DNA from: Dipylidium caninum
Taxonomy: Eukaryota > Platyhelminthes > Cestoda > Cyclophyllidea > Dipylidiidae
Direction: 5' to 3'
NCBI GenBank assembly: GCA_017562135.1
Contig: QEYB01001326.1
Location: forward strand, 32,991 to 96,990
DNA: 64,000 nt
Shown here piece after piece: positions 54,056 through 64,000 of the stretch. The position numbers and the translations under genes are program-made. Within the stretch, counting starts at the first letter, position 1, and every line of letters begins with the position of its first letter. Under the pieces are notes generated by a model that was given only the letters and a program-made list of their open reading frames with translations, made no database searches and was not told the DNA's origin.

Positions 54056-57000
54056 TTAGTGAATCTGTAAGTTTTTCAGTAAGGACTGTCTCCTTTGTAA
54101 GGACCCCTCTTCCCTCACCTGTGGAATTATTTCGCAGAATCGGAATGCGGATGGAATGCGGATGTTGACGGCCGTTATGTCAATCCAGGCGTTGTCGCAG
54201 TTTACCCAATCCTCCAGCTCTCCCATGTGACACTGAAATGCCAAAACAGGTATTTTCATTCATCCTAATACCTTGATTGCTCGAAGACCACCAATTTGGG
54301 TGGAAGAACTCACCATACGAAGAGGACACTTGTGAAGTTCTTCAACTATCAATCGGTAGATAAGGGCCTGGCCGGAGTTTAGTTTAGAAGCCTCCACCAC
54401 CATGGCATTCATGTACGCAATCATGAGACTCTGTAAACACTCCAGCCCATTACATTCTCTCGGGTGCTTACATAGGAACTGCAAAAATTGCAAGATAGAA
54501 GGGACGATGAGGGTGAAGGCAGAGGCACAGAAAAACCCCCATTTCTCGCTATAAAGTGCCGAGTTTGGGCCTAAAAACCTTAAGGTTCTTGATCTTATTA
54601 TCGTATATTGGGCACAGAGACCGATCAGCGCAAACCTATCAGCCTGATGTCAAAGAAATGTACCCAGGGAAGCTGGTATGTGCGCCGGGAGGAGCTTCGC
54701 AGGAGGATTTTGCGGATCGCCTCCTTCTCCGACGCTACAGACTCTACTGTACTATCGGCAATCTTCTCCTCCAAAACGAACACCAACACCACGGCACTAT
54801 TTGCTCCGAATGCCGGCAACAATCCACGGCCAGCTTTACCCGTTCTGCCTATGGGATTTCGCAGGACCGGAGTGGCTGTTTTATCCATAGGTTCCTCTCT
54901 TTCAGGGTCTTTGACAGTCCAGTCTGGTGGAATTTCGCCGTCATTGTCCAAAACCTTGGGCTGGTAGTTTGGAAATTCTTCCTGTAAACAAAGAAGGAGA
55001 TCTAGCGCGGAAAGAGTGCCTTAGACTCCAAACACATTGTAATGAAGGCGGTGAAGACTCACTGTCCATGGAACGAAGCGGGATAGGGAGTGAGGAGAGA
55101 AATCGTCCCTGAGATCTCGAAAGTAGGCCGCCTTATGACGGTCGTAGGTGAAGTCTCCCATCAATTTCGCCTTCTTCTTCACCTCGACAAATTTGGGCAT
55201 GTGGGACGAGTCTGTACCTTGGTAAATGCACGAAAGCCATAATGAGACGTCAAAAAGGAGACACTGACGCATCTGTCTCTATTAGTACAAAGGATCAGTC
55301 ATTTTGAAGGTAGGCAAATCCTCAATCATTCCACCGAGGAGTCTCTGGCCTCTCCTATTTGTAGTCACACTACTCCGAACGAAACTTTCGTTATTTGACT
55401 CTATGTATTAAATTATAAAGGGGTAAATTTCTGCGGAAAGTGTTAATGTGCCTGAAAATAGGTGGGGGAAGGGGGAGAGGCGGCCGGGGAGGAGGGGCAA
55501 CAATCCGCCGTTTGCTGAGGCGAGGAAGCAGTGTGGGAAATAGTCGTATGGACTGATACACGTTGAGGTAAGAGATACCAAGGTTCTTCACAAAGTTGGT
55601 CCACTCCACAAATTCCTTACTTCGAGATCGGCTAATAACCTGTCCTTTGCCCTCAAGCTCCCCGACTCTTGATTCCTACAATTTAAAAAGAATAGAAAGA
55701 CTGAAAGAGGAGCGGTTGCCTTTCAACATCAGCATCTCGAGAAGTTTGGCCACGCACGAGGCAAGAGGCCAACAACTAAACTTGAAACCCACTGGGCAAC
55801 AGCAATTTCGTGGATAACTTCATGCAAAGCTATAGAGACGATGATAATGGGTATGAAAAGTGTCTTTACCGTGGTGGTGTCCGATCGTGCGGTCCTAGCA
55901 TTGGCGATGAGACGAATCTCCAGAGCTTGTAGTCGGCGTTCAATGAGGTCACCTGCTATTTGGGCACTGAGCCTTGCCACGCGTGTGTCGCGCATTTCGG
56001 ACTCCCCGTCAACCTCCCGCCACCAGCCTTTCTTGTGGCCTGCTCTACTGCGTGCCTGCTTGGTCACCTGCTGGAAGGTTGTCGGGTGGCGATTGAAGTA
56101 GTCGAGGCTTCGGAATTTCTCCCAATTTACGAGTTGACGTTGTCGACACTCGTCCAACTTGTAGCCTGATGTGATGTGCGGTGATTAAAAGTGTTTCATA
56201 ACAAATGGCCTCACCAGAGTAACTGTGAATGAGGAAGGCGGATATTAAAGCTTAGAGGGCATGAACAGCTCGTGAGCAGTGAAATGGTGGGGCCATTGAT
56301 AAATAGCCAACAAGACTATCGAATAGAAATGTTGTGTCACGGCCATGGAGACAAGGATGTGGACTCACAAAATTGCGTATCTTCGATTGTCTGATGCCGG
56401 AATAGGCGATATAAGGCGAGAAGTACCGACCAAAGCGGCCAAATGGCCACGTAAGGGAAGGGTAGCGGTGGCGCATTGGCAAAGGACTTAACCAAGCCGA
56501 ATTTTTGCATGGCCCAGAGCTGTTTTGACATGGTCTCCATTTTGTCGTAGCGCTCCCTAAATCCCAACAACCAGATGGAGTCTACTTCGAAAGAGGTAAT
56601 GCGAGGCAGAGGTGCAAAGAGGTGGCACTTACGTGAACATAGCGATAAGCAGGTTGAGCAGGAGGACGTGCGTGAGGAGCACATAGATCATCATGATGAA
56701 GGGGTAGATGTATTGAGCCCCGGCAAAGGTGCACTCACCAAAGCGTATACACTCGTCCTCCTTCAGGGCTAGAAGTTTGAGGCAGATTGATGATAGGACT
56801 TATTCCTTGACTTACCTATTTTTTCTACATTGTCGGCTATGTCGAATTCGCCGAACATCGAGAAGAAGTTGTTGCGAACGATGGTGAAGATGTTGTGGAC
56901 GCGCATGCTCAGCTCCAAGGGGCTGGCCGGCTTGTATATCATGACAGAAATGAAGAGGCTGAACATAAGCCAGAAAACCCCAATTATAACTAGGAAGGGC

Positions 57001-60000
57001 AGGAGATCGCGTTTCATCTGAAGAAGAACGAAGAGTGGATTTAGTTTCAGTGGAATCTTCCCCAAGGGATGGTGTTCATTTAGAGCCCCTGATCAACATC
57101 TTTAGTTATCGAGACTGATAATCGCCCAATTGTCTCGCTTGCCCACCTGCCTTGGGGAAAGGTGAACCCCGGGGCCAATGAGCACCACACATCACCAATC
57201 ATATGACGTCTACTCACCCGGCACCATCTCTCGTCCCTACATCGCATTCTACCGTTAACTGGTGGTATCAGAGAAGGAGGAGAAGGCTGGTTACGGAGTT
57301 GAGAAAAAAATGGTTGGCTCACCATCGTCATGATCATGATGAGCTTCGGTCCAATGTACCGACTAATGACGAAGAAGTGGAGAAGGAAAGCGCAGGCGCA
57401 GAGAAGGCAACAGGATAGGAGGATTCGAGTCAACACTCCTAATATCTCGATTTCGCTATTTAGAGCATTTATATTGTGCACATTTCCGACCACATAGAGG
57501 AAGACGGATATCAGAACAAGGCGGTTCCACATGTTGCCAAAGTACTGTTTCGCTGATTTGTGACTTCCAATGGCCTGAAGGAACGAGGAGGTACCGTGTC
57601 ATCGTAAATGTCTCGAACAGTCAAATTTTGGGAAAATTGGGTGGAACGCACCTTGCAAATATGCTCCATGAAGGTTAGTATAACGGAGACGTGAAGGGCT
57701 ATTCTTAGGGGATGAAGGTCATTTTTGGGATCCACAGTCAAAAGGACAGCGCGCAAGTACAGACCCAACAGCAGAAACACCAGTAGTACTGAAAGTGCAA
57801 ATAACTTGGCACACCTTGTCCCATGCAATTGCAAAACACATGAAGCGGAGAAAGAGTGGTAAGAACGGTCCATCAACTTACTTGCGCTGTAGGCGAATCG
57901 AACGCATGGAGCTGTTGTAGAAGGTCGGGTGAAGCGTTCGCCAGTAGGTCACTTTTTAAATGACTTATCTCTGTTTGAAGTCCTCTGAAGCAAGCCAAAA
58001 TTAAGGTTTCTTGTGGGCATAAGTCCTCAAAAAAATTAGTTTGATGCTTGTCCAGTTATTATTGACGATGACATTGCATGAACCCGCCAATGCCGTTTCA
58101 TTTACACAGCTGCTCCATTTGATGTGGACCCACCTGAACATCTTCTCGGACTGGCCATGTGGGTTGAATTGACGGTATGCTTTGTTATTCTGCCAAAATC
58201 GGTACAAGGGGCGGTAATTGACGGCTCCGGCAATTCGAGGGGTCATCAAAGTCTGCAAGTTAGCGAAGAAAGAAATGGACTTTCTGCAGCTAAGGTTCAA
58301 AAACAGGGGTTTGTTTGTAACTCTCATGTCCATAGCCATGCTTCATTCAGTGTTCTCTAACCATTTTCTCACCTTAGCTCCTCGCTATATGGCTACTTGG
58401 TTAAGGGCAAAATGGCATCAACTAACATTCTGGTAGAGGGGTGCTATCTAAGACGTTACATCGGAAAAGGAGATGGATGGTGAATCATTCAACAGTATTT
58501 TCGACCTATCGCTCTACTGCGGAATGAGTTCAACATGGCACGGCCTCCGACTAACCGACAGAGTCGCAGTATTAGGATTCAAGTTTTGGTTCCAGTATAT
58601 TCTCAATAACAAGTCTGACAGCTTGGTGTTCAATTGAAGTGCATTCGACTGACTCTCCTCGGCAGCGTAATTGTGAAAGATCTCCGTAGAGCTGGTCTCT
58701 TTGTGCAAATCATTGTCAGCGTGGACTGGGAGTCGGGTAAGCGTGGCACTCCTCCAAGATGCCTACTGCGCTCTCTCGTAAAACCTACAGAGTCAATATT
58801 ACGTTGCATCAGTGAGGAGAAATACATGGTCGGCAGTTGCGTAGATTACGCGCCTACTCGAGCCATAGCATCGAGTTCGGCCATTTCTGCAGTGACTTGC
58901 TGTTGTTAGTCGCATTCTTCGAGCCAGACAGACCAGGAGAGAGGCAGCGGAATGGGTCTTTCATTAGGCGTCCAAAATGAGGTAAGGACAACTCAAAATC
59001 GTCCGACATTTACGAAGACCAAATGAGAAGATGGAGCAGGACTCTTCTCAGCCGTCCTTGCCTTCCTCGCGGTTCTCTGGATCTGCGTGAGGTAAAATTG
59101 TGTTAGTCAGAGGCCCACTGCCCTCCAAATTCATTTGGTTGCCATGCACGGCCTGCCTCTGTCAACCTTACGAAACAATCTCATCGAAACCGGGCAATCT
59201 GAAACTAAAACTGGAAGGAGAGAAAATAAGAATGAGCAGCATTCTAAGAGCCTTAGTTAAACGGGCATACGACGATTGAACCGGTAAGGGGCTATTACTA
59301 CTCTGGAATATGTGTTGCAGACAAGTGAAACCTCCTCTCCACTAATTATGCAGTCTGTGGAGATGAAGGGTTAAAAACTATCGCGGGCTGAGATGTGGAG
59401 GAGTGTGGGACAAAAGGGAGATTGTTTCATCAATACGACCATATGTTGAGCTCTAAAATGAATGAATGACGCCTCGATTAACCTTTCGGTCCGCCTCTCA
59501 TTCCAGGTAATGTTCGCGCGATGTGATTTCCGTCTACGCTCATAAGTTATAATTCGAAATCCTACGATGCCGTTAATCAACTCGCCGATTTATGTGACCA
59601 GCGAAACATTTTGCGTTCCTGAAAGAGGTGCAATCAAGCGAGACCACAGTTGGACTTGAATTTGTGACTACTAGGGTGCTGCTACGGCATTAGAATTACA
59701 GATATTCCTAAACATTGCATCCTCGGCTCCTACAACGGACGGCAGCTGTTGAAAACATGGCCGAGCGGTTTGTTTTGATAAAGGGGTATCGTGATTGTAT
59801 TCGATGGCCCAAAAAAATTTCCGATTGCACTTCTTCTGGGCGACATTTGTTAAACCAATGGGCAAATCATCTCACGTTGCTGTTATCAAAATCGGTTTGT
59901 ACAGGTTGTGCGAGTTAAACTTGTCGTCGATGTAATTTCGTGTAGGGGGAAGCCCGCGAGTCGACAAGAAGACGAATTGAAGTTGGTGTTGCTCTTCATC

Positions 60001-63000
60001 AGGCATCTGCGTCACCACATCCTTCATCCCTCCTGGTCTCCTACAATCATATTAGAGTGGAAATATGTAGAGGCGTTGAATATGGCTAAAAAAACGCGAT
60101 TTTGCACATTATATGTTACATTCGTTGGAAATAATTTCCACCGGCGTTTACTACTTTCTCCCGACGATTGGACCAGCCATATATGCCTTTTGTAAAAGAT
60201 TTGTTTTTAGAGTTACTAAACGTGCAGCAAGACAAAACGCATCACTCCCTGGGCATTTCATCATATCTTAATCATTATCTATCTCTGGTGGAATTTCGGG
60301 CCAAGGGTGAATTCTTATCTACCACTCTGTTTGACCGTTTTGACTGTCATCCAAAATCCACTTATCGTCACGAGTGATGCTTTCGGGTCAGAACGGCGGC
60401 AATTGTATGTGACGAAGGAGGCAAGAAAGATGTTCACTTGCTCCTGCGGTCCGTCGATCATCTGCAGTGTTCAGTCCGTAAGACGGCACACATAAAGCCC
60501 ACTTTCACTTTATCATTTATGGTACACCGATGTTTGAACACAGCGGTATGTATTGGGCAAAGTTGTAGTTTCAGGTCCAAGTCACAAGCAGTTGTGCATG
60601 GATCGGACTCCACAATCATCCTTAATTCCTTTCCCGTCATCGAAATTGGGAACGGTTTGCCTTCCTCGATCTTCGCGACGATAACCACATTGGCCAGGAA
60701 GAGGGTGTTTGTGGAAAGAAAATGGCACGCATCTTTGTTGTGAGTGGAAGTTCATATGCGAAATGCCTCATTAATGTTTCTCGAAGCTGAGCTCTGACTG
60801 TGATTCAATTTGGTGGAGTATATGTAAATCGTGTTTCGTTTGCACCTTGCTTTTCGGCATAAAATCAAATAACATTGGGGATCTAACACGAAAAATTTCA
60901 CGAAATGAATAATAAGAATTATCTCTAAGATTTAAACAATAAACAATATCACACGCATATGCAATTGTCTCTCTAAATCGCGGTATGGATACAGACTTAC
61001 ACAAAACGTCAAGTTGTTAATTGCAGTCTACTATTAATTCATTTAATCGTGAACCTCGACTCAGTTCCACTCAAACGTTCAGGTCATATTTGTGGGAGGT
61101 TGGTCCTCGGTTGGACTGAGTAAAGGGTTTCCCCACTGGCCCACTTAAATTCGAGTGAGGCGGACAGTTATGTTACAGTGCAGTTGCATCATGCGGTTGG
61201 CCTCAAATACGTGTGTCACTAGGTTGTGGATCGTGGGTCATGGAGGGCATGGAGAGGTGGTGAAAATTGGGCCCAGCCAGAGACGACTTACGTTCCATTT
61301 GCACACGCGAAAACATGGTGTCGGCAGAAGTCGGTTCGATTTTAGAGAGGGCGATTTCGAACCTTAAAGTGCCAACTTTCATCCTCATCTATTCCCTCAA
61401 ACAATTTCTGCAGAGTAGGACGGGAAACAAAAAAGACGCTTTAATCAGAGGGAATTATAGATGGGACGAGAAAGAAGCCCTCTACGTCATGTTACATAGT
61501 GGAACCAACGCTCTCCACTCACCGGTTTAATTAATGAATTGGCAGAATCCGAGCATCTCATTTCAGAGGAGGCCCCGGTTGCAAAGAGGTTATGAATTCC
61601 AGGCAGATAGTGCGCGTTCTAGAATATCCGTTGAAGAGTTCTATCGTCTCTCTCAAATTACATCACATCTTTGCGCGCGTTCTATGAGACTGGATAAAAC
61701 AGGAGTGATCTGAAAGCAAACAGGACTTTCTCGGGTAAAATAGTTTTACCTGGTAATTTGCATTTACATTTACTCAATTTCAAGTTGCGAAAGCTCCTTG
61801 GGGTTTCACTTTCCGAGCAAATGTCTCATAAAAATCCAACGAATATTTCGAGGGCTTTGGCCAGGCCTCCGGTGTCCTTCGAGGTGATTAAGTTATTCAA
61901 GTGCACAGCACTACAGTTCTGAGCAATTCTCAGTGTAGACAAGGTACACAAAAGAACTCTTACTGAAATGACAATGAAGGGGATGTTTTTGTCGCAGAGC
62001 ATAGGACAATTCGAGCAGATTTGAACTGTTTCCCCTCGATTGAGTAACACCCGCATATTAGGAATACGATTTGCTACAACTGGGGGTTAGCTTAATAACT
62101 AGATGGCTGCATAGAAACAACGCCGACAAGACAATCTTTGCTGGAAATACCTACTATGTTGAACTCTAAACCACTCGGAATGCCGAAATTTCAAAGCGTT
62201 TCGGTGCGCTAATTTGAGACCATGCGGATGTTTCGATGCCTCATCCTCGGTTCCACCATCACCTGGGTAAACAAAGTATGGTTTTAAGTGGGAGAACCTG
62301 TTGTGTGATGGCCACGCTAAAGCCTGATAGACTATTTAGCTGCAAAGCACTGCTATGGGTGGCAACTCCTTAGGTATCGCCTCACCTCCACTCTTCTGAC
62401 ATTAAGGCCACCCACGTAAGGCCTCAAATTCGAGCTCGGCTAAGCGACACGTCCTTCAAACGGTCCCTTTGAGTCGATGGAAGTGTAATGAGGGTGTGAT
62501 CTCCTCCAACTGGATTCCGCTATCATGTGTCTCGCGGTTGCTGGGAAATGTCATTTGGTATGTCGACCCTAAGGTAAAGAGACGTCGAGAAACTGGCCTT
62601 AGGCTGTCTGTGCCTACTCTCATCAAAAAAGACATGACCTCTCATCAACACCCAATAATGTCAGCTGCGAAACCTTCGAGAGTTACAAGTAGTTCAGCGG
62701 GGAGCCATTTAGGTTTGGTGATGTAAAGACGCAACTTTCCCCAGCATACCAGGAATCGTCGCATTTGAAGAACGTGAAATTGTAGAGGCGTCGCCATTGG
62801 AACCATGCAATTATTTGTAGTTGCTGCATCCCGTATGCGGCAGGCCCGTATCCCTTCACCACCTTCGAGGACGACATTGCCTACACGCTTCTCCTTTCCC
62901 GTCGTTAGGGATCCACGTTCCTTAAGGAGCAATGAATTAGCGTTTCTAGACACTGTCGCCATCTGCAACCTCAATCTCGCCTATCTTCTTTCTTCGCACG

Positions 63001-63306
63001 GAAAACCAGCTAGTGTTTACACGAATGAGGCCCGGTGTAACTGTAAACAGTGACATATATTCAATTTTGTCATCATGGTGACATGATTCACATTTTACTT
63101 TAATACTCCACTCAGAAAAAGACGTGTCCACGTACTTGTTTGACGGTAATTCTAGTCACGCTCTTTTGGAGGAAGTGTGAGAGCGATGCGTGAAAGAGGG
63201 TCTGTCCGTAGAACGACAAGGACCAGACTGGGTTTGGCATTTTCCACAGATCAAAAGAAGAATTTGTAATTTCCTCGTCGACGTGTGGGTCCGCCAGCCG
63301 GATAAA
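54056..63306 (-). CDS. TRPM2-like: TRPM2-type cation channel with C-terminal NUDT9-homology domain (5' end incomplete)
   Basis: Confident exons, read right to left: 63136-63306, 62804-62962, 58134-58283, 57882-57911, 57652-57788, 57323-57574, 56816-57017, 56633-56768, 56369-56556, 55870-56165, 55579-55675, 55063-55217, 54664-54981, 54314-54478, 54119-54232. From 57911 leftwards all join in phase. Weaker exons: 61292-61362 and about 58542-58698. The N-terminus has SLOG/MHR signatures (FIRLADPHVDEEI, NVVLEGGEG..RDAATTNN). S1 is APCVRFAYSAILLVFLLLG, S3 follows KQYFGNMWNRL, S4-S5 has YIGPKLIMIM, the pore has NNFFSMFGEFD, and S6 has HVLLLNLLIAMF. A TRP-proximal exon, coiled coil and NUDT9-H (FVPWTEEFPNYQP, RNPIGRTGKAGRGLL, CDNAWIDITAV) follow. 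Such channels pass Ca2+ and Na+ in response to ADP-ribose and Ca2+. The C-terminus after 54119 is unresolved (stop at 54056 either way). Confidence 0.9.
60458..60750 (-). CDS. Candidate exon within the TRPM2-like gene
   Basis: An open, protein-like frame (NVVIVAKIEEGKPFPISMTG, then LRMIVESDPCTTACDLDLKL) lies between the MHR exons of the channel gene and on the same strand. Its position fits the MHR3-4 region, but the residues do not match TRPM proteins clearly and splice phases were not established. Confidence 0.3.
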
Positions 63307-64000
63307 CTGAAAAGATAACCGAGAAGTGACTTATTTGCTGCCCTAATGCAATTTAGAGGGGTAGATTGCGTAAATGCAAGTCTACACGACAACTCACTGA
63401 CTCACTATGGGCCCGAAAATTGCGCTGCTTTCAAAATTTGGCCAAATTGTTTGGTTCGGCCCGTCTAAGAACGAATCGCTTTCGCGAGATTTTATCACCT
63501 TCATGAGTTGAGGGTTTTCTGAAAACTTCTCATGGACATTGACCTTCGAGTACTTGCTTGTTTTGCATATACTGTCTCTTGGCGTATGATAAAACTTTAA
63601 ATTTAGTTCTCGATGACGAATTTTCCGAGTAGAGGAGCGCTCACGCTAGCCCCGAAAAGTGATAATGTATCAACCACAAGAAATTCGCGACCCTAACGGT
63701 TTCCACAGCCATGCACAAATACACGTTGTGCGCCTTACACCTTACTGCCTTCGTGGGCACTGTTAATAACCGTAACATATGAAGTGAGCTTTAAAATCAC
63801 ATGGTGCCAGCTCCATTCATCCTCTCATAGGTACGATTGTGCGCTCCTGAGGGAGAATTTTGAAAGGGAATTTGCCTTTTAACTCTCTGCTTCCCGCCTG
63901 TTCCTAATGGATACTATACCGTTATGCCTCCCACTTTCCTTCTTCACTGGACAACGGAGACTAGAAGCAGTATATGAGAGGCCTCAGCGTTCTTATTTCC
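63307..64000. other. Upstream part of the TRPM2-like gene or intergenic DNA
   Basis: The first coding exon of the channel should lie here or beyond the window. No initiator exon could be recognised. Confidence 0.35.

Noticed and set aside
54556..54987. 143-codon plus-strand open frame
   Set aside because: It lies antisense to the NUDT9-H exon 54664-54981 of the TRPM2-like gene, and the minus-strand reading has family motifs.

Overview
The window looks like nuclear DNA of an invertebrate animal, most plausibly a parasitic flatworm (tapeworm or fluke). Genes are split by spliceosomal introns. Several introns are only 31-41 nt (in the MDH-like and ALKBH1 genes) and several exons are tiny (20-50 nt). 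Intergenic DNA is AT-rich with large gene-poor stretches. There are no operons, Shine-Dalgarno sites or bacterial genes. The flatworm assignment is an inference from intron size and gene content and has not been tested by a search. Family comparisons are from memory; exon borders come from reading GT/AG sites and codon phase by eye.

Layout. 1-7.1 kb is gene-poor, with three unproven exons. 7.1-8.3 kb (+) is an FHA-PHD chromatin reader (TCF19-like). 10.5-11.2 kb (-) and 14.8-15.9 kb (+) are two head-to-head polyubiquitin genes. Their promoters share the same CCAAT-CCAAT-TTTAAA spacing, and the second gene has a unit riddled with compensating indels. 17.2-20.8 kb (-) is an unrecognised multi-exon gene with a Pro/Ser-rich C-terminus. 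22.6-25.8 kb (-) is a FERM protein of the ezrin/radixin/moesin/merlin type. 31.0-33.6 kb (-) is elongation factor 1-delta, complete in six exons. 36.0-37.1 kb (+) is a malate dehydrogenase homologue that lost its NAD-loop glycines and catalytic residues. It converges on ALKBH1 (37.1-38.2 kb, -), with 40 bp between the two stop codons.

38.3-52.7 kb is repeat territory. Its core is a near-identical inverted repeat (two arms of about 2.9 kb, spacer about 1.47 kb). Each arm also contains an older inverted pair, and diverged relatives lie at 34.9, 40.4, 42.4 and 44.2 kb. Faint coding traces in the arms resemble a non-LTR retroelement linker.

54.0-63.3 kb (-) is a TRPM2-type cation channel. It has an N-terminal SLOG/MHR region, a six-helix channel, a TRP-proximal segment, a coiled coil and a C-terminal NUDT9-homology domain. 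Both places where TRPM2 channels bind ADP-ribose look eroded or shortened.

The genes do not form one pathway. The mix is housekeeping (ubiquitin, EF-1 delta, ALKBH1), chromatin reading (FHA-PHD), cortex-membrane linkage (FERM) and ion signalling (TRPM2-like), broken up by a rearranging repeat block.
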